Part shown: piece by piece, positions 33,002 through 41,666 of the stretch
How the letters are laid out: each line of letters starts with the position of its first letter
How positions within the stretch are numbered: the first letter of the stretch is position 1
Assembly (NCBI GenBank): GCA_902496335.1
Contig: CABVAO010000001.1
Coordinates: forward strand, 62,001 to 126,000
Reading direction: 5' to 3'
DNA length: 64,000 nt
DNA from: an uncultured Collinsella sp.
GTDB taxonomy: Bacteria > Actinomycetota > Coriobacteriia > Coriobacteriales > Coriobacteriaceae
Made by a program: the position numbers and the translations under genes
Notes under the pieces: generated by a model
Databases searched by the model: none
The model's input: the letters and a program-made list of their open reading frames with translations, nothing else
Told to the model about the DNA's origin: nothing

Positions 33002-35719
33002 ATGGAAACTGTCAGCAATTACACCGAAACGCTCGAAAAGACCGTCCGCGACCTTCTCGAGCGTCAGGATGATCTGATTAGGACCGCCTTTACCGACCAG
33101 CTTACCGGACTTGGCAACCGCGGCGGCTTTGCCCGTTCCCTCGAGGAGCTCTGGGAGCAGGACGCTCCCGTTACCATGGCGTTCATCGATATCGACAATC
33201 TCAAGCACTGCAACGATGTCTTTGGCCATGACGAGGGCAACCGCTATATCTTGCAGGTAAGCCTTTATCTCAAGCTGTATATGAAGGTAGACGAGGCGGC
33301 ATTTCGTCTGGGAGGCGACGAGTTTGCCATCCTATCTACGATTGCGACCGAGGACGACCTCGCCGAACGTCTGGAACACTGCCGAACGATCCTGCTCAAA
33401 AACAACGATTCCGAGATGCCCCACTCGTTTAGCTACGGAGTGGCACACGCCGACCCCGCCCTGGGCGAAGCCTCCAATCGCATGACGCTCGATGCCGACC
33501 ATCGCATGTACGACTACAAGCTACGTCATGCCATGCATCTTGATCGACGTAATATCGCGCAAGTCCACACCGACGACTTCGAAATAAGCGACCGTATTTT
33601 CGACGCCTTTTCGATGCTCAACGAAGGCCGCTATTTCTTTATCGAGAACTTGGACAAGGACCGCACCCTTTGGTCGCAAGGTGCCTTGCGCGATCTCGGT
33701 CTTCCTTCGGAGCACATAGACAGCTGCCGCGATTTCTGGAAAACGCGTGTCCATCCCGATGACCTCGAGGCCTACGCCAACGACATCAACCAGATCTTTA
33801 ACGGCTCCAAACACCGCCGCGTCATGCAGTACCGCATGCGCAATGCCGCGGGTGACTACGTTCTCTGCCGTGCTCGCGGGTTTCGCATCGACGGCGACGG
33901 AAATGCCCCCTCGCTCTATGTCGGCGAACTTGTCAACCACTCACTTGCCGAGACCGTCGACGCCGCCACGGGCCTCGGAACGCAGCGTATGCTGATCAAC
34001 GCTATCGATGCCTGCCGCCGCGATCGTTGCGAGACAGGGCTTATAGCGGTGCGCGTTCGTGGCACGACAAAGCTCAACGAGCTCTACGGGGCCGAGGCTG
34101 TCGACAACATGCTTGCCGAATACGCAGGCCGCATGCTGTCGATCACCCGCGGCAGGAGCCGGGTCTACCGTTCACGAAGCGTCCAGTTCGTCGTGCTCAG
34201 CAACGACTTGGACCACGAGGCATTCGAGCAACTGACCCGCCACCTTAAAGAGGCCGTTTTCGCTCCTGTTCAAATCGCAGGCGACACCATTACTCCCGTC
34301 TGCCTTGTCGTCCCGGCCTTTTACGAGCACTTAACCCATCAAGCGACCGCCGTTTTAGGCGAACTCGACCGTCGCCTTCGCACGGCCGGCGGGCTTGTTC
34401 CCAACGACAGCCTCCCCATACCCGAGGCGGAGCGCAAAAGCGCCATCGCCGAACGCATCGACTCGCTCACGGGCCTCTATCGACCCAGCGAGTTCATGCG
34501 GCGCGCCAACGCATTTCTCGAGGCAAGGCGCGACGGCACCTGGTGCATCGCCACGGTCGACATGGGCCACATGCGCCTGTTTAATGAATGGCACGGCCAG
34601 GCCGAAGGCGACTGCATGCTCGCCGATGTGGGCACGGTCCTCAAGGATATCGAGAATGCCGATATGGGCATCGCAGGGTACTGGGGCCAAGATGACTTTT
34701 GCATACTCATCCCCTTTGAGCACAACACCGTCCATCAAATCTACAACCGCGTTCGCGAGGCAGTAGCCAGGCATGATGACGGCGTAGGTTTTTGGCCGTC
34801 CATGGGCGTTTACCCCATCGACTCCAATGAGGAGATCACCATCGATGCGCAGGCAAAGGCCATGTTTACCAATCGGCGCGCAAAAAACGACTTCAAGGAG
34901 CGCATTGCCATTTTCTGTCCTGCGGAGTACGAGCGCGAAGTCGCGTTCCACCGCACGCTGACCGAATTCCAGTACGCACTTTCAAACGGCCGCATCACGT
35001 ACTACCTTCAGCCCCAGGTCGATATGGAAACCGGCAAGATCATTGGCGCCGAGGCTCTTACACGCTGGATTGACAAGGACGGCTCTCTCATTTCGCCCGC
35101 AACGTTTATCCCCGCACTCGAGGAAAGCGGCTTTGTAGTAACGCTCGACAAGTACATTTGGCAGGGTGTCGCCATATGGCTTCGCGAGCGTCTCGATCGC
35201 GGTCTTCGCGTGGTTCCGGTCTCGCTTAATGTGTCGCGCGTGGATATCCTTGCCTGCGACGTTGCCGAACATATGGGGGCACTCGCCGCCCAATACAACC
35301 TACCGCCCGAGCTCATGCGTATCGAGATCACCGAGACGGCTTATACGGGAGAATCCGAGGCCGTGGATAAGCTGACCGCAGATCTGCACACCCGCGGCTT
35401 CTCGACCTACATGGACGATTTTGGCACCGGCCAGTCCACGCTCGCGATGCTCAAGAACGTCAACGTCGACGTCATCAAGCTCGATCGCACGTTTGTGCCC
35501 GTTGACGGCGATCGTGGCCGCAGCGCTCAGATCGTGTCATCGATGCTCGAGATGGCGCAGTCGCTCCATCTGCCCGTTGTAATCGAAGGCATCGAGACAA
35601 ATGAGCAGGCGAACATGCTGCGCCACATGGGCGCCCGCTACGCTCAGGGCTTCCTCTACTACCGCCCCATGCAGGCAAATGATTTTGAGGCATTGCTCGA
35701 TGGTGGCAATAACAACTGA
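33002..35719 (+). CDS. GGDEF-PAS-(degenerate GGDEF)x2-EAL signalling protein
   Basis: 905 residues, no membrane segment. Domain order: short N-terminal helix; GGDEF (25-180) with intact RLGGDEFAIL at 104-108 but no RxxD inhibitory site; PAS-like (about 195-305); a GGDEF-like domain whose motif is lost (RSRSVQFVVL); a third with GYWGQDDFCIL; and an EAL domain (about 640-900) with IGAEALTRW, LNVSR, IEITET, DDFGTG, KLDR and IEGIET, so phosphodiesterase residues are complete. It probably both makes and breaks c-di-GMP. The next gene is a shorter relative. The ribosome site is weak, suggesting low expression. Confidence 0.93.
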   Translation: METVSNYTETLEKTVRDLLERQDDLIRTAFTDQLTGLGNRGGFARSLEELWEQDAPVTMAFIDIDNLKHCNDVFGHDEGNRYILQVSLYLKLYMKVDEAAFRLGGDEFAILSTIATEDDLAERLEHCRTILLKNNDSEMPHSFSYGVAHADPALGEASNRMTLDADHRMYDYKLRHAMHLDRRNIAQVHTDDFEISDRIFDAFSMLNEGRYFFIENLDKDRTLWSQGALRDLGLPSEHIDSCRDFWKTRVHPDDLEAYANDINQIFNGSKHRRVMQYRMRNAAGDYVLCRARGFRIDGDGNAPSLYVGELVNHSLAETVDAATGLGTQRMLINAIDACRRDRCETGLIAVRVRGTTKLNELYGAEAVDNMLAEYAGRMLSITRGRSRVYRSRSVQFVVLSNDLDHEAFEQLTRHLKEAVFAPVQIAGDTITPVCLVVPAFYEHLTHQATAVLGELDRRLRTAGGLVPNDSLPIPEAERKSAIAERIDSLTGLYRPSEFMRRANAFLEARRDGTWCIATVDMGHMRLFNEWHGQAEGDCMLADVGTVLKDIENADMGIAGYWGQDDFCILIPFEHNTVHQIYNRVREAVARHDDGVGFWPSMGVYPIDSNEEITIDAQAKAMFTNRRAKNDFKERIAIFCPAEYEREVAFHRTLTEFQYALSNGRITYYLQPQVDMETGKIIGAEALTRWIDKDGSLISPATFIPALEESGFVVTLDKYIWQGVAIWLRERLDRGLRVVPVSLNVSRVDILACDVAEHMGALAAQYNLPPELMRIEITETAYTGESEAVDKLTADLHTRGFSTYMDDFGTGQSTLAMLKNVNVDVIKLDRTFVPVDGDRGRSAQIVSSMLEMAQSLHLPVVIEGIETNEQANMLRHMGARYAQGFLYYRPMQANDFEALLDGGNNN

Positions 35720-35778
35720 TACGCTCGCGCGCAAAACGCCACCGTCGAAGGGGGTATTTGTCTCCATTAGCTAACTTA

Positions 35779-35808
35779 TATCCCCAATTCAAACCAAATT
35801 GGGGATAT
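35779..35808. promoter_or_regulatory. Inverted repeat between the two c-di-GMP genes
   Basis: ATATCCCCAATT and AATTGGGGATAT, perfect 12-base arms with a 6-base loop, 39 bases ahead of the second gene. It could be an operator or a processing hairpin. It lacks a T-run. Confidence 0.55.
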
Positions 35809-35846
35809 GATACAAACCGTTGTTCCGCCCAAGGAGGTTATCCATC

Positions 35847-37376
35847 ATGAACGAGTCATATCGCCTGGGCGAGCAATCGATTATTACCTATCTTCAGCGA
35901 CTTGCGAATGGCGTATCGACCGCCGAACTCGATGTTGCCGCGCTGCCTGCTGAGCTACGCGCTGTTGGTGAGCAGCTGCAAAAGACGCATGCCATCCTGC
36001 AACAAGAGCGCCAGCTGCTTGAGCGCAACGCCTATATCGATCCGCTCACCAACTTGGGCAACCGCAACGGATTTGACCGTCACGTCGAGCAACTCTGGCG
36101 CAAAGGCGACCCCTTCACCTGCGCCTATATTGACATCGACCATCTCAAGCATTGTAACGATAGGTTTGGCCACGCCGAAGGCAACCGCTATATTCTGAGC
36201 ATCTGCCGCACGCTCTCCGAAACCATGGAGCACGATGAGATGCTGTTCCGTATCGGTGGAGACGAGTTTGTGCTTATCTCGCCCTCCGCAAACGAAACCG
36301 AACTCGAGCAGCGCTTGGAGCAGGTACGTTCCGGGCTGATCGAGGCGAGCTCGGGCGGCAAGGCGCCCATGATCGGCAGCTTTAGCTTTGGCTGCTCGCG
36401 CGTCGATCCACTTGCCGGCGACACGCGTCGCCAGATGACGATGGATGCCGATCGCAAGATGTATCGCTATAAGCTTATGCATCGCGTGCAGCAGCCGAAA
36501 GACAATGACGCGCCGCAGCACCCAATTGCCGAACAGCTTCCGTGCAACGACCGCGTATTCCAAGCGATCTCTATGAGCTCCGAGACGCGCTATCCGTTTA
36601 TCCTCAATCTCGATACGGGCGAATCGCAATGGTCGGTCAACGCCGTACGCGATTTTGACCTGCCCTCCCAGCACCCTTTTAACTCGGTCGATATGTGGCT
36701 TGCCCGCGTACACCCCGAGGACCGCGACAACGTACGCGCCGAGCTCAACATGGTGATAAACGGCACGTGGCACTTCCACTACATGCAGTATCGTGTAATG
36801 GATGCCACCGGAGCGTACGCGCTTTGCGACTGCACAGGCTACCGCTTGGACGGCACCGATACCGAGCCCAGCATGTATGTGGGCATTATCATCAACCGAA
36901 GCTTGGCAGATACGACTGATTCCGTGACCGGCCTGGGCGATATTCATGCCCTGGTCAACGCCATTGGTGAAATGCGTCGCGTGGCGCGCAAGACTGGTTT
37001 GATCGCCATTAAAATCGACGATATCGCCGAGGTCAATGCCCGCTTTGGCTTTGATGCGGGCGACCGCGTTTTGGCAGAAAGCGCCGCCTGCCTCATGGAT
37101 TGTTCGCGCGGCAAGGGTCGCCTGTTCCGCTCGACGGGACCAATGTTCGTGGCGCTTTTCGATGAGCTCGGCCCCGAGGCAATCGACGAGCTCGCAAACG
37201 AAATCGAACGATTCCTGGGTTCTCCCGTGCTCATCGGCTCGCTTGAATATCAGCCGCCCATTCGTGTGGCGACGCTTCATCTGGACGCTGTCGATCGACA
37301 GCCCGTTTCCATTTTGAACGAGCTCAAAGCGTTGCTTAAAGAGGCACCGCAAGTACCGGGCACCAAGTTGGACTAG
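35847..37376 (+). CDS. Diguanylate cyclase (GGDEF-PAS-degenerate GGDEF)
   Basis: 509 residues. After a coiled stretch (about 30-70), the GGDEF domain has LFRIGGDEFVLI and the Mg-binding IDIDHLKHCND. A PAS-like domain and a degenerate second GGDEF domain (RSTGPMFVAL) follow. The order and sequence parallel the first 430 residues of the upstream protein, so the genes arose by duplication; the third GGDEF-like and EAL domains are absent here. ATG 35847 has a strong AAGGAGG. It probably makes c-di-GMP in response to a signal bound by the PAS domain. Confidence 0.92.
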   Translation: MNESYRLGEQSIITYLQRLANGVSTAELDVAALPAELRAVGEQLQKTHAILQQERQLLERNAYIDPLTNLGNRNGFDRHVEQLWRKGDPFTCAYIDIDHLKHCNDRFGHAEGNRYILSICRTLSETMEHDEMLFRIGGDEFVLISPSANETELEQRLEQVRSGLIEASSGGKAPMIGSFSFGCSRVDPLAGDTRRQMTMDADRKMYRYKLMHRVQQPKDNDAPQHPIAEQLPCNDRVFQAISMSSETRYPFILNLDTGESQWSVNAVRDFDLPSQHPFNSVDMWLARVHPEDRDNVRAELNMVINGTWHFHYMQYRVMDATGAYALCDCTGYRLDGTDTEPSMYVGIIINRSLADTTDSVTGLGDIHALVNAIGEMRRVARKTGLIAIKIDDIAEVNARFGFDAGDRVLAESAACLMDCSRGKGRLFRSTGPMFVALFDELGPEAIDELANEIERFLGSPVLIGSLEYQPPIRVATLHLDAVDRQPVSILNELKALLKEAPQVPGTKLD

Positions 37377-37380
37377 CGTC

Positions 37381-37425
37381 GTGGGGCGCGATGTGAAACA
37401 CAGGCCGTTTCACATCGCGCCCCAC
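37381..37425. repeat. Perfect 18-bp inverted repeat after the diguanylate cyclase gene
   Basis: Arms 37381-37398 and 37408-37425 (GTGGGGCGCGATGTGAAA and its complement) with a 9-base loop, starting about four bases after the stop. No T-run follows. It may end transcription or protect the 3' end, or belong to the local set of palindromes. Confidence 0.75.
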
Positions 37426-37487
37426 GCCATCTACCCTCTCGTGCGATAATCCTCCGCAGAAGTCACCGACAGCAGAGGGAGTTTGTG

Positions 37488-38111
37488 ATGAAGGTTCTTT
37501 TGGTCAATGGCAGTCCCAAGGCAAACGGCAACACCGCCCGCGCACTCGCCGAGGTCGCCGAGCAACTTAATGCAGAAGGCATTGATACCGAGGTGTTTCA
37601 GCTGGGCGCCAAGCCCATTCGCGATTGCATCGGTTGCGGCCAGTGCGGCAAGCTCGGCGGTCGCTGTACCTTTGACGACGACGTGGTGAACGAGCTGATC
37701 GCTGCCGCCGAGCAGGCAGATGGCTTTGTCTTTGGCTCCCCCGTCTACTATGCGCATCCCAGCGGACGCATCCTCTCGGCTCTCGACCGCGCATTCTATG
37801 CTGGCAGCAAGGCCTTTGCGCACAAGCCGGGTGCCGCGGTCGCCGTCGCCCGCCGTGGCGGCACGTCGACCACCTTCGATGTACTCAACAAGTACTTCAC
37901 TATCAACCAGATGCCCGTGGTGGCCTCCACGTACTGGAACAACGTCTTTGGTGCCATGCCGGGCGAGGCCGCCCAGGACGCCGAGGGCCTGGCCACCATG
38001 CGAAACATCGGCAAAAACATGGCCTGGCTCCTTCACTGCATCGAGGCAGGACAGGCCGCCGGCATCAAAGCCCCCGAAGGCGATCGCGCCAGGACCAACT
38101 TCATTCGATAG
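37488..38111 (+). CDS. NADPH-dependent FMN reductase/flavodoxin-like protein
   Basis: 207 residues. LLVNGSPKANGNTARALAEV is the FMN-phosphate loop. CIGCGQCGKLGGRCTFDDD carries four cysteines, as in the iron-sulfur flavoprotein/NAD(P)H reductase group, and GSPVYYAHPSG is the isoalloxazine contact. Likely role: electron transfer or reduction of small molecules in the anaerobic cell. ATG 37488 is preferred over GTG 37485 by spacing from GAGGGAG. The ArsC-like gene follows after 11 bases. Confidence 0.88.
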   Translation: MKVLLVNGSPKANGNTARALAEVAEQLNAEGIDTEVFQLGAKPIRDCIGCGQCGKLGGRCTFDDDVVNELIAAAEQADGFVFGSPVYYAHPSGRILSALDRAFYAGSKAFAHKPGAAVAVARRGGTSTTFDVLNKYFTINQMPVVASTYWNNVFGAMPGEAAQDAEGLATMRNIGKNMAWLLHCIEAGQAAGIKAPEGDRARTNFIR

Positions 38112-38122
38112 AGCGGCGGAAC

Positions 38123-38464
38123 ATGAATATCCAGATTTTTGGCACCAAGAAGTCCTTCGATACCAAGAAGGCCCAGCGCTATTTTAAGGAGCGCCGCATT
38201 AAGGTGCAGTTTATCGACCTTAAGGAAAAGGAGATGAGCAAGGGCGAGCTCACGAGCGTGATGCAGGCGGTCGGCGGCATCGACAAGCTGCTCAACCCCA
38301 AGGCCAAGGACGAGGAGACGCTCGCACTCATCCAGCACCTTACCCCCAGTCAGCGCTTTGATAAACTGCTCGAGAATCAGCAGGTCTTGGCCGAGCCCAT
38401 CGTTCGCAACGGCAAAAAGGCCACCGTCGGTTATTGCCCCGATGTATGGGGAGCCTGGGAGTAG
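38123..38464 (+). CDS. ArsC/Spx-family protein without the N-terminal cysteine
   Basis: 113 residues of the ArsC/Spx thioredoxin-like family: MNIQIFGTKKSFDTKKAQRYF, KEKEMSKGELTSVMQAVGG, LLNPKAKDEETLA, and VRNGKKATVGYCPDVW. In active arsenate reductases and Spx the loop holds Cys (GxxxCxxxxKA); here it is GTKKSFDTKKA with Ser, and the only Cys is near the C-terminus (GYCPD). It is therefore unlikely to be an arsenate reductase; it may be a binding protein or regulator. It sits 11 bases after the flavin reductase gene, probably in one operon. Confidence 0.82.
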   Translation: MNIQIFGTKKSFDTKKAQRYFKERRIKVQFIDLKEKEMSKGELTSVMQAVGGIDKLLNPKAKDEETLALIQHLTPSQRFDKLLENQQVLAEPIVRNGKKATVGYCPDVWGAWE

Positions 38465-38550
38465 CCTGTGTTATTTGCCGGCGCGTGGGTATAAGAGCAG
38501 GCGTTTGGCATAAGATTCAACTGTAAGCCATGTCTAACAAAGGAGGGCAC

Positions 38551-39681
38551 ATGCCCAACAAACCCGTGAAGATCATCATGCTTACCGGATACCTCGGTGC
38601 CGGCAAGACCACGCTGCTCAACCACATCCTCGCTAACGACGGCGGCATCCGCGCCGCCGTGATCGTCAACGACATCGGCGAGATCAATGTCGACGCCAGC
38701 CTTATCGCCGACGGCGGTCTTTCCGAAACCGACGACCTCATCCCGCTCACCAACGGCTGCATCTGCTGCACGCTTTCGGACGACCTTGCCAACCAGCTGC
38801 AGGGCATCGCCGATTCGGGCAACTTCGACTACATCATCATCGAGGCCTCGGGCATTTGCGAGCCTATCCCCATCGCCTACACCATCTCGAGCTTCTGCGA
38901 CGAGGCCAAGGTGGGCGGCGAGCCCAAGCTCGCGCTCGACAACATCGTGGCCGTGGTCGACTGCGCCCGCATGTACGACGAGTTCAACGGCGGTCGCGAC
39001 CTGCTGGCCGAGGATATCGACGAGGACGACATCGAGAGCCTGCTCATCCAGCAGATCGAGTTCTGCTCCACGCTGATCCTCAACAAGACCGATACCGTGA
39101 GCCCTGAGCAGATCGCCGAGCTTAAGGCCATCGTGCGCAGCCTGCAGAAAGACGCCGTGATCGTCGAGGCCCAAAACGGCGAGGTCCCCATGGAGGAGCT
39201 GCTCGATACCGGCCGCTTCGACTTTATGCGCGCCTACAACTCCGCCGCCTGGATCGAGGCCATGGAGCATCCCGAGGAGCACGACGACCCCGAGGTGCTC
39301 GAGTACGACATCGAGACTTTTGTGTACTCGCGCCGCAAGCCGTTTGACCTGCAGAAGTTCACCGATTTTGTTGAGCAGGAGTGGCCCGACGAGGTCATTC
39401 GCGTCAAGGGTCCGTTGTGGCAGACCGGCGATCCGGACATGTGCTACATGTTTGAGCAGGCTGGCCACCAGATGCGCCTGATGGAGAACGGCCTGTTTGT
39501 CGACTCGGCGCCCGAGGGCGAGAAGCAGAAGATCATCGAAGAGAACCCCGAGATCATGCAGATTTGGGACGACGAGACGGGCGACCGCATGACGAGCCTG
39601 TGCATCATCGGCCGTCACATGGACAAGGATGCGCTCATCGCCTCCCTCGATGCCTGCCTGACCGACTGGCACCGCGCCTAG
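38551..39681 (+). CDS. CobW/ZNG1-family GTPase (metallochaperone)
   Basis: 376 residues. P-loop TGYLGAGKTTLLNHIL, the metal-binding GCICCTL motif, Walker B region IIIEASGICEP, and the guanine motif LNKTD are all in place. A CobW C-terminal domain follows (FVYSRRKPFDLQKFTDFV ...). An acidic loop EDIDEDDIES lies in the middle. Members deliver metal, often zinc, to client proteins. ATG 38551 has AGGAGGG upstream; the earlier ATG at 38530 lacks one. Confidence 0.93.
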   Translation: MPNKPVKIIMLTGYLGAGKTTLLNHILANDGGIRAAVIVNDIGEINVDASLIADGGLSETDDLIPLTNGCICCTLSDDLANQLQGIADSGNFDYIIIEASGICEPIPIAYTISSFCDEAKVGGEPKLALDNIVAVVDCARMYDEFNGGRDLLAEDIDEDDIESLLIQQIEFCSTLILNKTDTVSPEQIAELKAIVRSLQKDAVIVEAQNGEVPMEELLDTGRFDFMRAYNSAAWIEAMEHPEEHDDPEVLEYDIETFVYSRRKPFDLQKFTDFVEQEWPDEVIRVKGPLWQTGDPDMCYMFEQAGHQMRLMENGLFVDSAPEGEKQKIIEENPEIMQIWDDETGDRMTSLCIIGRHMDKDALIASLDACLTDWHRA

Positions 39682-39720
39682 GTTTATCCAAGCGGGTATT
39701 TGTCCGCCTACGTAACCGCC

Positions 39721-39761
39721 AAACCACCACGAAGGTGCCTGTCCCCTTCGTGGTGGTTTTT
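39721..39761 (+). terminator. Terminator hairpin with GTCCC loop after the CobW gene
   Basis: AAACCACCACGAAGG and CCTTCGTGGTGGTTT arms, loop containing CCTGTCC, then TTTTT. It works as a terminator and shares its CCTGTCCC loop with the dispersed hairpins at 29612 and 50191. Confidence 0.85.
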
Positions 39762-39782
39762 CGTTCTGAGCCAAGGAGATTC

Positions 39783-40382
39783 ATGTTCAACATTGTGCTG
39801 TATGCGCCCGAGATTCCGGCCAATACGGGCAATATCGGCCGCACCTGCGTGGTTACCGGCACCCGCCTGCATCTGGTGGAGCCGCTGGGGTTTTCGCTCG
39901 ACGACAAGACGGTACGTCGCGCCGGCCTGGGCTACTGGCAAAACTTGGACGTGACGACCTATGCCGGCTGGGAGGACTTCCTTGCGCGCAACGACCTCTC
40001 CCCCGCCGATGGTCGCCTGCATCTGCTGACCAAAAAGGCACGCCGCACCTATGCGCAAAGCACCTACCGAGACGGTGACTATTTGGTCTTTGGCAGCGAG
40101 AGCTCGGGCATTCCTGAGCCACTGCTTGCCGCGGCGCCCGAGCGCTGCGAGCGCATCCCGATGCTGCGCGATTGCGACTCACTCGATAACGCCGAGGCCT
40201 GGAAAGCCCACGAGGAATCACTCGGGCATATCGAGGACGGCCATGAGGCCATCCTTCGGCAGGATATCTGCGGCAACTTCGTCAATCCGGACGACTACCG
40301 CATCAGCGCCCTCAACCTTTCCAACAGCGCCGCCATCGTCCTCTACGAAGCCCTGCGCCAAACAGGCTTTCCGGGAATGTGA
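39783..40382 (+). CDS. trmL: tRNA (cytidine/uridine-34 2'-O) methyltransferase TrmL with an insertion
   Basis: 199 residues of the SPOUT family. Motifs: NIVLYAPEIPANTGNIGRTC, LHLVEPLGFSLDDKTVRRAGL, DYLVFGSESSGIPE and the knot-forming SALNLSNSAAIVLYEALRQ. Usual TrmL proteins have about 155 residues; here about 45 extra residues (RDCDSLDNAEAW ... NPDDYRIS) lie between RIPML and SALNLSN. The enzyme methylates the wobble base of tRNA-Leu. ATG 39783 follows AAGGAG. The stop codon lies within a hairpin. Confidence 0.93.
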   Translation: MFNIVLYAPEIPANTGNIGRTCVVTGTRLHLVEPLGFSLDDKTVRRAGLGYWQNLDVTTYAGWEDFLARNDLSPADGRLHLLTKKARRTYAQSTYRDGDYLVFGSESSGIPEPLLAAAPERCERIPMLRDCDSLDNAEAWKAHEESLGHIEDGHEAILRQDICGNFVNPDDYRISALNLSNSAAIVLYEALRQTGFPGM

Positions 40383-40408
40383 CAAAGGGACTATCCTTTT
40401 GCCACATT
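40376..40408 (+). repeat. Hairpin overlapping the trmL stop, GGGAC type
   Basis: AATGTGACAAAGG/CCTTTTGCCACATT arms with GACTAT loop. It resembles the hairpin at 41631-41665, which flanks the other side of the ATPase gene. Confidence 0.7.
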
Positions 40409-40525
40409 CGAGCGCCACGTCGATGGCACACACGCCTAATTGATGCTCTAGATAAAGGCCCTCACTTTTAATCAGAATTAACTAAAGTAAAATGAAGTTA
40501 AACGGCGGTGTGAAAGGAGAGCCGT

Positions 40526-41626
40526 GTGAAATATCTCGAGAACCCGTTTACCCCCAGTTTTGGTGAGGTTCCTGCCCATCTCGCTGGCAGACAACAGATT
40601 ATTCGGGATTTGGACCGCGCCTTCTTGAGCCAGCGCAGGCGCCCAGAATTGACCTCGATCTTCTCAGGCGCGCGTGGAACCGGTAAAACCGCTCTCATGT
40701 CATCGCTCGCGACAAGGGCGGAATCCCACGGCTGGATAGCCGTAAAGACGACCGCGCTCCCGGGAATGCTTGAGGAAATCGAGTTCGGGACGAAACGCGC
40801 CGCAGCCCATCTCATCGACTCGTCCTACCACTTCGAAGTCACCGGTCTCGGAATTGCACCGCTCGGCAGCATCGAGGTCAATCGCGTTCACGATGCCTCA
40901 ACCTGGCGTTATCGCATGAGCGATATCATCGACCAGCTCAACGGGGCCGGTACCGGTCTGCTCGTCACGGTTGACGAGGTGGACCCGACACTCGACGAGA
41001 TGATTCAGCTCGCAGCAACGTATCAGCACTTTGTGACCGATGGGAAACGCGTCGCCCTGCTCATGGCGGGACTTCCCAACAATGTCTCGACGTTGCTGAA
41101 CCACAAGACGGTCTCGTTCCTTCGCCGCGCCCAACAATATCATCTGGGTCGCATTGCCGACTATGACGTGCGCGAGGCCTTGATCCGCACAATCCAGGAA
41201 AACGATCGCCTGGCAGATGCCGAGGGAATCGATAGAGCCGTTCGCTCGATCTCTGGTTTTCCCTTCCTATTGCAACTCGTAGGCTACCGTGCCTGGGATC
41301 TCACAAGCGATTCGAAGGAAATCTCGTCACGCGACTTTGACCTGGGAATCAAAATCGCGCGCGACGAGATGGACGACCGAATCCTCGCGGCAACCTATCG
41401 GGAACTCACTGCAGAGGACAAGCGATTCCTCATCGCCATGCTCGATGACGAAGAAGAGTCCACCACCGCCGACCTTATCGAGCGCCTTAAGCGTTCGCCG
41501 CAGCAGGTCTCCCGCTACCGACGCCGCATGATAGATGCCGGCATCATCGGAGAACGAGGACGAGGGCTCGTCGCATTTGAATTGCCATTCTTCCGCGACT
41601 ATCTCGCGGCTCAATGCGTGAAATAG
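40526..41626 (+). CDS. AAA-type ATPase with C-terminal winged helix (first of two)
   Basis: 366 residues. It starts NPFTPSFGEVPAHLAGR, the box found ahead of the P-loop in Orc1/Cdc6-like and AAA_16 ATPases. Walker A is FSGARGTGKTALM, Walker B LLVTVDEVD, sensor 1 ALLMAGLPNN, and the sensor 2 region DYDVREALI. A C-terminal winged helix follows (TTADLIERLKRSPQQVSRYRRRMIDAGIIG). The family occurs widely in actinobacteria but its function is not established. GTG 40526 has AAAGGAGA upstream. Hairpins with related sequence flank the gene on both sides. It is convergent to the UvrA2-like gene, whose other side has a related ATPase. Confidence 0.85.
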   Translation: MKYLENPFTPSFGEVPAHLAGRQQIIRDLDRAFLSQRRRPELTSIFSGARGTGKTALMSSLATRAESHGWIAVKTTALPGMLEEIEFGTKRAAAHLIDSSYHFEVTGLGIAPLGSIEVNRVHDASTWRYRMSDIIDQLNGAGTGLLVTVDEVDPTLDEMIQLAATYQHFVTDGKRVALLMAGLPNNVSTLLNHKTVSFLRRAQQYHLGRIADYDVREALIRTIQENDRLADAEGIDRAVRSISGFPFLLQLVGYRAWDLTSDSKEISSRDFDLGIKIARDEMDDRILAATYRELTAEDKRFLIAMLDDEEESTTADLIERLKRSPQQVSRYRRRMIDAGIIGERGRGLVAFELPFFRDYLAAQCVK

Positions 41627-41630
41627 AAAT

Positions 41631-41665
41631 CAATGTGACAAAGAGGCAGTCCCTTTGCCTCATTG
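41631..41665 (+). repeat. Hairpin after the first ATPase gene, GTCCC type
   Basis: CAATGTGACAAAG and CTTTGCCTCATTG arms with GTCCC in the loop. It separates the convergent ATPase and UvrA2-like genes and may terminate both. Confidence 0.7.
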
Positions 41666-41666
41666 T

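Noticed and set aside
35955..37352. 465-codon minus-strand frame opposite the diguanylate cyclase
   Set aside because: Mirror of GGDEF and PAS domains; no independent features.
38431..39774. 447-codon minus-strand frame opposite the CobW gene
   Set aside because: Shadow of a conserved GTPase gene; includes the terminator region.
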